64,000 nucleotides of DNA from Alphaproteobacteria bacterium (GCA_024279035.1 JAJRSA010000013.1:27889-91888), one strand, 5' to 3'. Shown: positions 9,725 to 18,392, counted from the first letter of the stretch. Translations and numbers: made by a program. The notes: generated by a model from the sequence alone, not told the origin.

Positions 9725-10080
9725 GGTGGGGGAAGGTCTTTCCCCTGCTTCAACCGCATGGATGGAACTCATGCGTTTTCAGACACCCCGTTCCAGCAGG
9801 GACACCCTGCAACGACCCGTATCCTATCAAGAGAATATTGGGAGAACTCCCCACAAATGACTTGGCGAGTTCGCTTAGTTTTTTAGACTTCCCTTTTGGG
9901 GGGACTACAGAATATCACGCCTTTTGCCTCCATCAAGGCATCCCCCATCTTTCCGCGCCTAAAAGACGGCTTGTGCAAGACGGGTGGTTCCCCCTGCCTT
10001 GATTCCAACAAAAGACATGATCTTTCGCTCGGCATACCTCGCTCTTTGTCTGGGGTTTTCAACCCCAAAAGGGGTGTGTT
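9725..10080 (+). ncRNA. Candidate structured leader or RNA upstream of ardA
   Basis: The 660-bp gap before ardA has no convincing gene but is dense in hairpins: GGGGAA/TTCCCC at 9729-9745, CGCATG/CATGCG at 9755-9775, GCAGGG-ACA-CCCTGC at 9796-9810, GGGAG/CTCCC at 9840-9851, and overlapping GGGGTT/AACCCC and CCCC-AAAA-GGGG at 10052-10074, just before the ardA ribosome site. Short ORFs here have atypical composition and no ribosome sites. It could be a regulatory leader, an RNA or a single-strand promoter. From 9460 to 9725 I see nothing assignable. Confidence 0.45.
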
Positions 10081-10102
10081 TTTAGACATAGGAGATTAAG
10101 AC

Positions 10103-10621
10103 ATGAGCGAAGAAGTGAGAGTATATGTTGCCGATTTAGCGGCTTACAATAATGGTTTTTTACATGGTGTTTGGATAGATGCGACACAAGACCTCGACGA
10201 CATGCAAGAGCAAATCAGCGAGATGTTAAAAGCTACCCCCTTGGATGAAGAAGCCGAAGAATATGCAATTCATGATTATGAAGGTTTTGGAGCGTATAGC
10301 GTCAGTGAATATGAAGGGCTGGAATCTGTGCATGAGGTGGCTTGTTTCTTGGAAGAATTCGGAGAGGTTGCAGGCGATGTTCTTTCTCACTTTGGCGACA
10401 ATCTGGAAGATGCCAGAAAAGCCTTAGAAGAAAATTATAACGGGTGTTATTCATCCCTTGCGGACTATGCCGAGGAGCTAACCACGGATACTAGCGAAAT
10501 ACCCAAGCACTTAGAATTATATATCGACTATGACCGCATGGCGCGCGACATGGAAATGAGCGGGGACATATTCACCGTTGAAACTGGATACCAAGAAGTA
10601 CATGTATTTTGGGCGCATTAA
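10103..10621 (+). CDS. ardA: ArdA-type antirestriction protein
   Basis: 172 aa, very acidic, with the typical ArdA N-terminus (VYVADLAAYNNGFLHGVWID) and the FGxYSVSEYEGLESVHEVACF segment. ArdA is an elongated DNA mimic that inhibits type I restriction enzymes and so protects incoming mobile DNA. A GGAG sits 9 bp before the ATG. Its presence marks this part of the island as, or derived from, a conjugative or integrative element. It is followed on the same strand by a small accessory gene, probably in the same transcript. Confidence 0.88.
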   Translation: MSEEVRVYVADLAAYNNGFLHGVWIDATQDLDDMQEQISEMLKATPLDEEAEEYAIHDYEGFGAYSVSEYEGLESVHEVACFLEEFGEVAGDVLSHFGDNLEDARKALEENYNGCYSSLADYAEELTTDTSEIPKHLELYIDYDRMARDMEMSGDIFTVETGYQEVHVFWAH

Positions 10622-10635
10622 GGAAGGATGAAAAA

Positions 10636-10953
10636 ATGGAAAACAAGGACGTTTTCAATATCACTTGGCAAGGAATAGACATTGAGATTGTATGCTATGA
10701 ACCTGCTTACATGAAATGCCATCGCAAAATCTACGGCTGTGCCATGTTTCATATTGAGGTTAGAAGCATAAGCCCTGAGCGTGCGCCGTTGCCGATCACT
10801 GAGTCAGGTTATCACTCAATTTTTATTACTGAGCCAGAACTTGCAAAGCAAGGAGGGTCACTAAAATATGTGACCAGCTATATTGATGAAGAGGCGAAAA
10901 GCAAAAAATGGAGGAATTGCCAAGAAGACTCTAGGCAATTCAATCTCTTTTAA
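10636..10953 (+). CDS. Small conserved accessory protein of mobile elements
   Basis: 105 aa. The ATG at 10636 is chosen because AGGAAGG lies 8 bp upstream. An alternative in-frame start upstream overlaps ardA. The protein begins FNITWQGIDIEIVCY and ends QFNLF, with a central IEVRSISPERAPLPITESGYHS stretch, a layout I associate with hypothetical proteins next to antirestriction genes in alphaproteobacterial elements. No known domain function. Confidence 0.68.
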   Translation: MENKDVFNITWQGIDIEIVCYEPAYMKCHRKIYGCAMFHIEVRSISPERAPLPITESGYHSIFITEPELAKQGGSLKYVTSYIDEEAKSKKWRNCQEDSRQFNLF

Positions 10954-11090
10954 TGGATCAAAAGACGGGCTTCCTATAGAATGGTGCGCCTTTTGTTCCG
11001 CTCTAAAAATAGCTGTATTGTCGGGGCATAAAGTTACCGTTTAGGTAAATCGCGCGAATTTTCCGCATGAGCAGAAAATTCGTATTTTAA

Positions 11091-11385
11091 ATGGGTGTAT
11101 ATTTAGGTGTAAATTAAGGTTTAACGGGTATGGTAGATAGCAATTTTCTCAATGAAATCAAACGGAGACGCACTTTTGCTATCATCTCTCACCCAGATTT
11201 AGAGCACTAAGACAACCAGAGTCACCAAAAGACATGAAACGTAATAAAAACAAAAAGTTACGTTATGTCTTAGGTTGTCATATTGACTCCTTAAGCCTTT
11301 CTTTGTCATGCTAAGTCACACCAAATAGGTGTAAATTTGGGTGTAAAATTCGTATGAATTTACCCCTCAAAATAATTTACACCCA
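11091..11385 (+). promoter_or_regulatory. Repeated GGTGTAAATT motifs upstream of integrase (possible arm sites)
   Basis: Within the 470-bp gap before the integrase the motif TAGGTGTAAATT occurs at 11104-11115 and again at 11326-11337. Close variants are at 11091-11100 and 11338-11350, and an inverted copy (AATTTACACCCA) is at 11374-11385. Clustered direct and inverted repeats beside an integrase are typical of arm-type binding sites. No tRNA-like core site was recognised here, so the attachment core is unknown. Confidence 0.4.
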
Positions 11386-11430
11386 TTCGTTCATTTCATT
11401 TGTATGAAGTGATAACTGGGAGACTTGAAA

Positions 11431-12699
11431 ATGGGTATTACTGACACATGGCTAAAAGCTAATCACAAAAAACTAAAGACTAAGAAACTGATCAAAACGG
11501 ATAGAGACGGGCTGAATGCCCGTGTATCCCCTAAAGGTAAGATCACCTTTATGATGCGCTATTACTACAATAATGCGCGCAAAGATTTTGATATTGGTTC
11601 TTATCCGCTGATGTCCCTGAAAGAAGCGCGGGACGAAAATCAACGACTTCGCAAAAAGCTAGAACTTGGGTATGACCCCAAAGTTGCTCGTCAACTTGAA
11701 CGACAAGCCATCATTGCAGCAAAGTCGCTCAAAGGTTTGTTTGAGCTTTGGTATGATGCTTATTGCGTGAAAAACAAGAAGATGCACCACGATATTAAAC
11801 GCTCTTTTGAAATCCATGTATTTCCAAGAATTGGTGAACTTCCTGCTGAAAAAATAACTCTCCATGAATGGTTGGATATTTTAGAAACATTGGCAGAAAA
11901 GCGCCCTGCCATTGCTGAACGCATTCTGGTCAATGCGAAACAGATGGGGAAGTACGCTTTAAAGCGAAAGCTTATTCCTTCCAATGTACTGGCGGACATC
12001 TACGCCAAAGAAGATTTACAAATTCAAAAACGATCAGTAGATCGCTCACTATCTGATGAAGAAATCAAAATGCTATGGCTGGCGGTGGATCACTCCCGCA
12101 TTACGCCAAAGAATAAGCTTTTCGTGAAGCTCTGTCTGATCTACGCCTGCCGTAACGGAGAGTTACGGCTATCAGAAAAAGAGCATTTTGATTTTGATAG
12201 CAAGGTCTGGACGATCCCCCCTGAAAATCACAAGCTTGGTAAGAAAAGCGGTAAGCCTTTACTTCGACCCATAACACCAGCAATTGAGGGCTATTTAAAG
12301 CAAGCCTTCGCGCTGAGTGCAGATAGTAAGTATGTCTTCACCAATGATGGTTCAAACGAGGTTATGGGGCATACAGCGCCGTTGGCACTGCCCTATAACA
12401 TCATGCAGTATCTGAGAAAAAATGAGGATTTTGAATTGGCGCATTTTTCGATGCATGATTTAAGGCGAACCGCCAGAACCAACTTTTCGACACTTACTGA
12501 TCCTCACATTGCAGAAATTATGCTGGGGCATTCGCTAGGTGGCGTTTGGCGCACGTATGATCGACATGATTACTTGAAAGAACAAGCCAAGGCTTATGAA
12601 GCGTGGTGTGATCGGTTGTTTGGGTTAGTCGGTTTGAACCCGCTAACAACGCCAAGTAATGATAATGTGGTTACACTTGATAGCAGACGCTATGGGTAA
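11431..12699 (+). CDS. Tyrosine integrase (DUF4102/P4-type)
   Basis: 422 aa. The N-terminal arm-binding domain (LKTKKLIKTDRDGLNARVS) is of the DUF4102 kind found in P4-like island integrases. The catalytic residues are visible: Arg in YACRNGELRLS, HDLRRTAR, LGHSLGG, and the nucleophile Tyr in WRTYDRHDY. GGGAG precedes the ATG; a TTG two codons earlier is less likely. It presumably integrates or excises the ardA-bearing segment. It is distinct from the second DUF4102 integrase at 34,369, so the island may be composite. Confidence 0.92.
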   Translation: MGITDTWLKANHKKLKTKKLIKTDRDGLNARVSPKGKITFMMRYYYNNARKDFDIGSYPLMSLKEARDENQRLRKKLELGYDPKVARQLERQAIIAAKSLKGLFELWYDAYCVKNKKMHHDIKRSFEIHVFPRIGELPAEKITLHEWLDILETLAEKRPAIAERILVNAKQMGKYALKRKLIPSNVLADIYAKEDLQIQKRSVDRSLSDEEIKMLWLAVDHSRITPKNKLFVKLCLIYACRNGELRLSEKEHFDFDSKVWTIPPENHKLGKKSGKPLLRPITPAIEGYLKQAFALSADSKYVFTNDGSNEVMGHTAPLALPYNIMQYLRKNEDFELAHFSMHDLRRTARTNFSTLTDPHIAEIMLGHSLGGVWRTYDRHDYLKEQAKAYEAWCDRLFGLVGLNPLTTPSNDNVVTLDSRRYG

Positions 12700-12931
12700 T
12701 TATTAAATAAGACTATGAAAAATATTCATGGTATTTACAGACATAGCTAGGATTAAGACTTTTTGGAAGTTTCACTTAAGGTCTGTGTCTGGCTACTTCT
12801 TGTCATTGATTAAATAACTCAATGAGTGAGAACACATTAAAAAATATGACATATTGCAATATTGGTGTAAGTTACAATAATCACCTGTTAGGCTCTCATT
12901 GAGCGTACCTGTCGTATATTTTAGGAAAATT

Positions 12932-13546
12932 ATGAAAAATTTATTTTTAACATCATCTTTTGCGGATGTGGCGGAGTCATTTGCAAGAACCCAAAAAGGG
13001 TTGCTCAAAGGTAAAACTGTCACGTTTATTCCGACTGCAAGTCTTCACGAAGAAGTTACCTTTTACGTTGAGGCAGGAAAAAAATCCCTAGAGAAACTTG
13101 GATTACTTGTTGATACACTTGAAATTTCTACGGCTACGCACGAAGAAATAACCAGCAAGCTAAAAGGTAATGATTATATATACGTCACAGGAGGAAATAC
13201 ATTTTTCCTACTACAAGAATTAAGAAGAACTCAAGCAGATAGAGCCATAGTAGAACAAATTATATCAGGAAAGCCTTACATCGGAGAATCTGCGGGTTCA
13301 ATCATACTTTCACCTAACATCGAATATGTTAAAGACATGGATGACTTTAAGGCGGCTCCAAACCTTGAATCTTATGATTCGCTAGGAATTATCGATTTTT
13401 ACCCACTACCTCACTACACAAATTTCCCCTTTCAGGAAGTAACTGAAAATATAGTTTCTAAATACACTGGGAAGATTAAGCTTCATCCTTTAAGCAACAC
13501 TCAGGCAATTTGGGTTAATAGAGACGCTGTTGAAGTTGTGGGTTAA
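12932..13546 (+). CDS. Peptidase S51 family protein (PepE-like)
   Basis: 204 aa from the ATG at 12932, which has TAGGAAAA upstream. The family fold is recognisable: an N-terminal LFLTSSF, the YVTGGNTFFLLQEL loop, and the nucleophile elbow GESAGSII carrying the catalytic serine. The later PLPHYT supplies the probable histidine. S51 enzymes cleave Asp-X dipeptides or cyanophycin-like substrates; the substrate here is unknown. It is isolated between an integrase and a structured RNA, so it is probably cargo. Confidence 0.8.
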   Translation: MKNLFLTSSFADVAESFARTQKGLLKGKTVTFIPTASLHEEVTFYVEAGKKSLEKLGLLVDTLEISTATHEEITSKLKGNDYIYVTGGNTFFLLQELRRTQADRAIVEQIISGKPYIGESAGSIILSPNIEYVKDMDDFKAAPNLESYDSLGIIDFYPLPHYTNFPFQEVTENIVSKYTGKIKLHPLSNTQAIWVNRDAVEVVG

Positions 13547-13654
13547 TCACATCCAAGACCTAATTAAAAGTTCAACAACGCTTGTACTCTATGCTTAATT
13601 ATTTTCTAGCTTTTAACGCTTTCATGTGACTATATGATTGAGCATTGGAAACAG

Positions 13655-13832
13655 TGCTGGGCTTAACAACCCACTCGAAAGCGGTACGCCGACACTGCCG
13701 TATAAGTGTCTCTACTCAGTCTTATGGCTGGGTGGTGGTGTCATGTCCAAGGCGTAAGCCCAAAAGCATCACGCCGTTTCTTTCGAGCGGTTGTTAACAC
13801 CCAGTCACCAGAGCGATCTGGTGGCTTTTGTG
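13655..13832 (+). ncRNA. Candidate multi-stem RNA with terminator (possibly C4-antisense-like)
   Basis: A closing stem pairs CTTAACAACC..CTCGAAAG near 13662-13681 with CTTTCGAGCGGTTGTTAAC near 13780-13798. Inside lie GACACT/AGTGTC (13691-13710), ACTCAGTC-TTAT-GGCTGGGT (13714-13733) and GGC-GTAA-GCC (13751-13760). A hairpin CACCAGA/TCTGGTG with a TTTT run follows at about 13807-13830 and looks like a terminator. The layout reminds me of the prophage C4 antisense RNA, but I cannot confirm this without a covariance search. The 100 bp before it hold nothing recognisable. Confidence 0.6.
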
Positions 13833-13859
13833 TTACATCAACAAGGAAAGGTCAACGGC

Positions 13860-14048
13860 ATGGACGAGAACAATAATAAATTTTCAAAAGAATTTACTGA
13901 GGCATTAGTTAAGCTTGGGAAATACAAAGATAACCCCGAGCTTGTGCAAAGGATTGTGAATTCAGTTCCTTTTCAGGATTTGAATACTGAGCTTGATATG
14001 ATTGAAGAAGAGAAACAAAAACAGTATGTTTTAAAAGTGGTTCATTAA
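13860..14048 (+). CDS. Small hypothetical protein
   Basis: 62 aa, charged and helical (FTEALVKLGKYKDNPELVQR, LDMIEEEKQKQYV). AAGGAAAG lies upstream of the ATG at 13860. It starts directly after the terminator of the structured RNA, so it may be regulated by it. The function is unknown. A longer start at 13791 would run through the RNA and is rejected. Confidence 0.5.
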   Translation: MDENNNKFSKEFTEALVKLGKYKDNPELVQRIVNSVPFQDLNTELDMIEEEKQKQYVLKVVH

Positions 14049-14126
14049 AACCTAGTTCCAAAAACTTTATGGCTTGCAAGTCTTGATACTTGCAGGCCAC
14101 TTTTTTACAGAGTGTAAAAAATATTC

Positions 14127-14603
14127 ATGCATAAATATTTTCTGTCTTTCTTGCTATTCAATATATTGAGTGTTGGCACTGCCATGGCTGAATGTAACGG
14201 TACGGTAACTGTGCGTGATATTTTTCAAGATCAGAAAATTCACAAAGATACGCTCATCATTAAACTCCCAAGAATTGAAGATGGACTGGAATTGCAAGCG
14301 GTTGAGCTATCGGTAAAAGCTTTTGAGACACAAGAAGAAACCCATCCCGTTAAAGTGCCATACTGGGTGGAGCTATATAAAAATTACTGGGTGTATGACA
14401 TCCCAGATAAACTTCAAACATTATCCGTTCATGTCAAATATTCCGATGGATGCAATAGCGTTCATACCATCCAGCAATTTCAGGATGAAATTGCATCTCT
14501 CAATCATAAAAAAATAATGATCAAATGGATTGGTAAAGATTTTCACTATCTAATTTCTGGGTGTTTTGATGGTGCGCGTTCTGACCAGAGAGAAGGCTTA
14601 TAA
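14127..14603 (+). CDS. Secreted hypothetical protein
   Basis: 158 aa with a clear Sec signal peptide (MHKYFLSFLLFN, cleavage after TAMA, mature protein starting ECNGTV). The rest is beta-rich (DTLIIKLPRIEDGLELQAVE, YWVELYKNYWVYDI) with two cysteines that could form a disulfide. No family was recognised. Its last 6 bp overlap the convergent recombinase gene. Confidence 0.6.
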   Translation: MHKYFLSFLLFNILSVGTAMAECNGTVTVRDIFQDQKIHKDTLIIKLPRIEDGLELQAVELSVKAFETQEETHPVKVPYWVELYKNYWVYDIPDKLQTLSVHVKYSDGCNSVHTIQQFQDEIASLNHKKIMIKWIGKDFHYLISGCFDGARSDQREGL

Positions 14604-15254
14604 TTCCACATCCATATACAAAGATGAAATATCCTTATCCTGAATGCACAGATATTCCAGTGTTTGCCGTTCCGTTGCATGACCATAGGCAATCATAAGT
14701 TCTGCAATTTTGGTGTGAGTAGGGGGAGTGCTCTTTGCATTATGAAAGCGGTAAACATGATAGCCCCAAGTTTTTCGCATAGTGTGTGATGCAAAGTTTC
14801 CGAGTATCCCAATTTGTTTGCACCAGCCTTTTGCATACTTTGAAACAGTATTTGCCTTGATCGCCCTGCCAGTGGTTTTTGAAAAGAACAATGGCGCTTC
14901 AGGCGTGGGGTTTGGATGAACAGCAAGACATGCTTGTATGGCTTGAACGGCATTATTGTTGAGTGTTACTGAGCGATACTTGCCATTCTTCGATTGTTTC
15001 AAATCCAACCTGTCACCTGCCTTCAAATGTGCCACTTGTCCTACCGTGATAGAAACTAGCTCGCAAGAGCGAAACGCCGTGTTAATGCCAAGGGTAAACA
15101 GGCAAAAGTCACGCGGATTATCTGCAAGCAATATTTTGAGCTTATGAATATCTGATAAGTTGCGGATAGGCTCAACTTTGATTGTAGAGCCTTTTTGGGG
15201 ATGGTTTGGGTTAGTGGATGTATTACCATGTGCCTGCATTTTAAGAGCCTCCAT
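14598..15254 (-). CDS. Short tyrosine recombinase (FimB/FimE-sized)
   Basis: 218 aa, essentially only a catalytic domain. Arg is in NTAFRSCELVSI, the HxxR box in SHTMRKTWGYH, and YGHATERQTLEYL holds the later His and the nucleophile Tyr. The start may instead be the Met at 15239. FimB and FimE invertases are about 200 aa and likewise lack a large arm-binding domain. The gene points away from a pair of 26-bp inverted repeats that begin 67 bp upstream, which is the arrangement of an inversion switch. It could also be a relic integrase. Confidence 0.82.
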   Translation of the reverse strand: MEALKMQAHGNTSTNPNHPQKGSTIKVEPIRNLSDIHKLKILLADNPRDFCLFTLGINTAFRSCELVSITVGQVAHLKAGDRLDLKQSKNGKYRSVTLNNNAVQAIQACLAVHPNPTPEAPLFFSKTTGRAIKANTVSKYAKGWCKQIGILGNFASHTMRKTWGYHVYRFHNAKSTPPTHTKIAELMIAYGHATERQTLEYLCIQDKDISSLYMDVEL

Positions 15255-15320
15255 GCCCCGTAAATAGCTTCTATGCAGTACATAATTATTACTTTGTAAC
15301 CACTTGAACTTACTAGTATT

Positions 15321-15471
15321 TTGGCTAACTTTTATCTAAAAGTTAGAAATCCGCATGGGAAGGGCTTTACAGAGCATTGTTTTTTACTTGCGTGAAAGTG
15401 GATTCTCTGGTAACTATATGATATGTTTTACACTATATGGTAAGTCTAACTTCTAGATAAAAGTTAGCCAA
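15321..15471. repeat. 26-bp inverted repeats around 99 bp: putative invertible promoter segment
   Basis: The left copy at 15321-15346 and the right copy at 15446-15471 are reverse complements with one mismatch (TTGG-CTAACTTTTA at the left outer end). Each copy also holds an internal 10+2+10 palindrome. The 99-bp spacer has promoter-like elements in the direction of the secreted gene at 15515, for example TTGCGT then TATGAT. A FimB-sized recombinase starts 67 bp to the left. This fits a phase-variation switch. The alternative is a pair of operator sites for a dimeric regulator. Confidence 0.6.
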
Positions 15472-15514
15472 GCAGGTAAAACCAATAATTTAATCAAAAA
15501 GCGGGGGCTTTGGA

Positions 15515-16009
15515 ATGATTAGTAAAAAATTTAAAACACTTGCAATGGGTACGGTTCTGGCTCTAAGCACAGCATTCGCAACTCCTGCTATGGCGGGTAA
15601 AGATTTCTATAAAAAAGATTTCAGTGATAAAGATACAAAAATTGTTCAGCTTGCTGGTCAACGCCTATCATATGATCATTTAACATTCGTTGTTCACGGT
15701 GGAAACCGCAATCTTAAAATGGCGGCGTACCGCGTGGCTCAACGCCTTGATGATGAAGGTATTCCCATTGCATTCTTACTTGCGCCAGATAGAGACAATA
15801 TCGACATTACAATGTCTGTTGCCTTTTATACCAAAGGTGGCTACAAATACGCTTATATGGCTTATGATAACCATAAAAGCACAATCTCTGAAACAGAGTC
15901 AGGTTTATATAACCAAGCCAAAAAAGCCTATGAAGAAGATTTTGGTAATCTTGCGGCTATTGATAACGTTGGAACGGAAAAATATGTTCCGTCTTTGGCA
16001 TCAAATTAA
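15515..16009 (+). CDS. Secreted hypothetical protein downstream of putative switch
   Basis: 164 aa with a signal peptide (KTLAMGTVLALSTAFATPAMA, cleavage before GKDFYKK). The mature protein of about 136 aa is charged and tyrosine-rich with no cysteines, so it is probably periplasmic or exported. No family was recognised. Its only obvious promoter region is the segment bounded by inverted repeats, so it could be expressed in an on/off manner. It converges with the next gene, overlapping by 4 bp. Confidence 0.62.
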   Translation: MISKKFKTLAMGTVLALSTAFATPAMAGKDFYKKDFSDKDTKIVQLAGQRLSYDHLTFVVHGGNRNLKMAAYRVAQRLDDEGIPIAFLLAPDRDNIDITMSVAFYTKGGYKYAYMAYDNHKSTISETESGLYNQAKKAYEEDFGNLAAIDNVGTEKYVPSLASN

Positions 16010-16869
16010 CTTAATGCATCCAGAGAAAATGTTGCAGGAGAGTTTTCTGTAACAGCGACTTGCGGGGCTTCATCAAGTGAGAAACTTTGTGCGTTTGCAC
16101 CAACATTATTAACTTCATCCGTGAATGTTGCTGTAATTTCAGATTCAGGTTTATCCAAGTCAAATGTACCTTTTCTTGAACTAGATGTGTTTGTAGCAGG
16201 TATCTCGCTGGGTGCATCTGAAAGCATTGTATCAAGCTCGTTTGACTGAGTCTTGTTTTCTATATCAGAAATCTTATTTTCATTATTAATGTCTTTTTCC
16301 TCAGCGTCTTGGGCAAGCTCATTCGCGAATTGAGAATCAATATGGTCGATATTGTTCATAGCTTGTTCTCTTTGCGCGTCACTTCTGTTTGGATCATGTA
16401 AAACAACCAAAGCTTCATGAATTGTTTCTGACTGTTCTGCACTCCAACCTTTTTCACGCATAAGGCGTTCAAAATCACTTAATGCTTCACCAGCAGTTTC
16501 TTGCATCGCTTCAACGGAGAATTCATAGCCATTAAATGACATCATTTCTTTGAATGCAGCAGTCGCAGATGTCGCACCATCTCTTAGCTGTGCTTGATTT
16601 TCTTTATTTTGTTTTTCTAATTCTGCCTGCTCATTTTTTGCAATTATTTTTGCTTGAATATTGGCAGAGTTAATGCCTGCGCCAAGCACAGAATAATCAC
16701 GGCTCACATTATAGTAATTGTCGCCGATATTGTTACCATCTTTATCAAGAGAAATGTCATCCAATCGCTGAGTAACAGACGAGAGCATTTCTGATGTGCT
16801 ACTTTTCATGGCTAAACTCGCCTGAAATATTTGCTCGCCTGATAATGTTATGTGTTGAATCCCATCCAT
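16006..16869 (-). CDS. Hypothetical low-complexity, probably extended protein
   Basis: 287 aa with no signal peptide or membrane segment. The N-terminal half is helical with coiled-coil character (IIAKNEQAELEKQNKENQAQL). The C-terminal half is Ser/Thr/Asp/Glu-rich with recurring short motifs (FDLDKPES, FSLDEAPQ, FSLDALS). An acidic, disordered tail with repeated F-x-L-D motifs recalls secreted effectors or scaffold proteins, but this is only inference. GGAA precedes the ATG. No family was recognised. Confidence 0.6.
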   Translation of the reverse strand: MDGIQHITLSGEQIFQASLAMKSSTSEMLSSVTQRLDDISLDKDGNNIGDNYYNVSRDYSVLGAGINSANIQAKIIAKNEQAELEKQNKENQAQLRDGATSATAAFKEMMSFNGYEFSVEAMQETAGEALSDFERLMREKGWSAEQSETIHEALVVLHDPNRSDAQREQAMNNIDHIDSQFANELAQDAEEKDINNENKISDIENKTQSNELDTMLSDAPSEIPATNTSSSRKGTFDLDKPESEITATFTDEVNNVGANAQSFSLDEAPQVAVTENSPATFSLDALS

Positions 16870-17150
16870 GGAATTTCCTTCATTTGTTGTTCGTCTTTAT
16901 ATTCTAAAAGAGTAGTCTTAACAAAGTACTAATTATGTAAATATAGGCTTAGTTTTTTGCGTTACTCAATTACCGTTATCTTACAAGAGAAGGGTAAATC
17001 GACGCTTAATTATGGCAGGCATTTATCTTGAATTTTATCTATTTCAAACAGGAGCATAATCCCCTTGTGAGAGACTATGTTTTTTTATGTTTTAGATAGA
17101 AGCGGGAGCTATAAAAGGCAGGTATTATGAATGAAAAAACTCATGAGTTT

Positions 17151-18392
17151 TCAGTTATTTTGTTCCATAACTGGTTGCTGAGATAACAGGTCATTTCGTT
17201 TTTCTGTTTTAAATTGGTGTTGTAAAAAGTGAGCCTGCGTTAAACCTTGGTTGTTGGCTTGCTGATACCAGTATGCAGATTTTCCTTTATCTTTTTTAAC
17301 GCCTTCACCCTCAGAGTAATAAACGCCCAAATTATATTGTGATATAGCAAAGCCATTCTCAGCGGATTTATGAATCCAGAGCATGGATTTTTTGTGATTT
17401 GCCTCTACAATTTGTCCATTTTTATAAAAACAGAACATGTTAAATTGGCATATAGCATCCCCTGCCATTGCCCCACGCGATGACCAGTAGTAAGCCTTTT
17501 GTAAGTCCTGATATTTTTTAGGACCTTTGATATAAATTGTGGCTAAGCATTGCATGGCAGTGCTGTAGCCATTTTCTGCACTTTTTTCATGCCAATATAT
17601 TGCCGTGTCGTAATTTTCCTCTACGGCTTCGCCAGCTTCATACAGAACGCCTAAAAGATGTTGTGCGCTCCCCACGTTTTGATCGGCTGCTTTTTGAAGC
17701 CAGTACTGTGCTTTCTCATAATTCTGAGTTGCACCATCCCCATAAAAATATTTTCTTCCAATTGAGCGTTGTGCCCATTTGTAATTTTGCTGAGCAGATT
17801 TTTTATACCAATAAAAAGCTTTTCCGCTGTCTTGCTCCACGCCTGTTCCATACTCGTACATATCACCCATGCTATCTTGAGCATATCTACATCCTCGTTT
17901 TGCACCCTCGTAATAGTAGCTCTTCGCTTTTTGAATATCATTATTGCAATAATCAGAATTAGAATAAATGTCACCAGTTTTAGAATAAGCGGCAACATAT
18001 CCGTTGCGAATTGCTTTTTTATACCAGTAAATGGCTTTGCCAAAATCCTGTGTTGTGCCATGCCCAAATTCTCGACACCTACCTAAATAGTAAAGAGCTT
18101 GAGCATTATTTTTTCGTCCTGACTTTACAAGCCAATATAGCGCTTCTGAGTAGTTCTGTTTTGTTCCCCAGCCATTATAGTAAAAAGAACCTAAAAAGCC
18201 TTGAGCACTAACATGCTCGCCTTTACTGGCTCTTTTATACCAATAGAATGCTTTTGAACGATCACGGGTTATGCCATTCCCTGATAAATAGCCACAAGCA
18301 ACATAATGTTGAGAATACACACTTCCATTTAAGGCATGTTTCATCATGGACTTAAATTTCTTTTTGTCTTTTTCAGTGTTAAATTCTGTCAT
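17151..18392 (-). CDS. Sel1-repeat protein (413 aa)
   Basis: Around ten tandem Sel1-like repeats of about 36 residues cover almost the whole protein, recognisable by the recurring A-x-x-x-L-G-x-x-Y-x-x-G-x-G and A-x-Y-W-Y-x-K-A cores. Sel1 repeats form a right-handed helical solenoid for protein binding. There is no signal peptide. A second Sel1 protein lies at 20,584, near two XRE regulators. Such proteins often serve in signalling or host interaction; the partner is unknown. The flanks 16870-17150 and 18393-18523 hold no gene. Confidence 0.87.
   Translation of the reverse strand: MTEFNTEKDKKKFKSMMKHALNGSVYSQHYVACGYLSGNGITRDRSKAFYWYKRASKGEHVSAQGFLGSFYYNGWGTKQNYSEALYWLVKSGRKNNAQALYYLGRCREFGHGTTQDFGKAIYWYKKAIRNGYVAAYSKTGDIYSNSDYCNNDIQKAKSYYYEGAKRGCRYAQDSMGDMYEYGTGVEQDSGKAFYWYKKSAQQNYKWAQRSIGRKYFYGDGATQNYEKAQYWLQKAADQNVGSAQHLLGVLYEAGEAVEENYDTAIYWHEKSAENGYSTAMQCLATIYIKGPKKYQDLQKAYYWSSRGAMAGDAICQFNMFCFYKNGQIVEANHKKSMLWIHKSAENGFAISQYNLGVYYSEGEGVKKDKGKSAYWYQQANNQGLTQAHFLQHQFKTEKRNDLLSQQPVMEQNN

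Noticed and set aside
9718..10099. ORFs of 60-100 codons before ardA
   Set aside because: No ribosome sites, unusual composition (Cys/Trp/Pro-rich) and they cover a hairpin-rich segment; read as non-coding.
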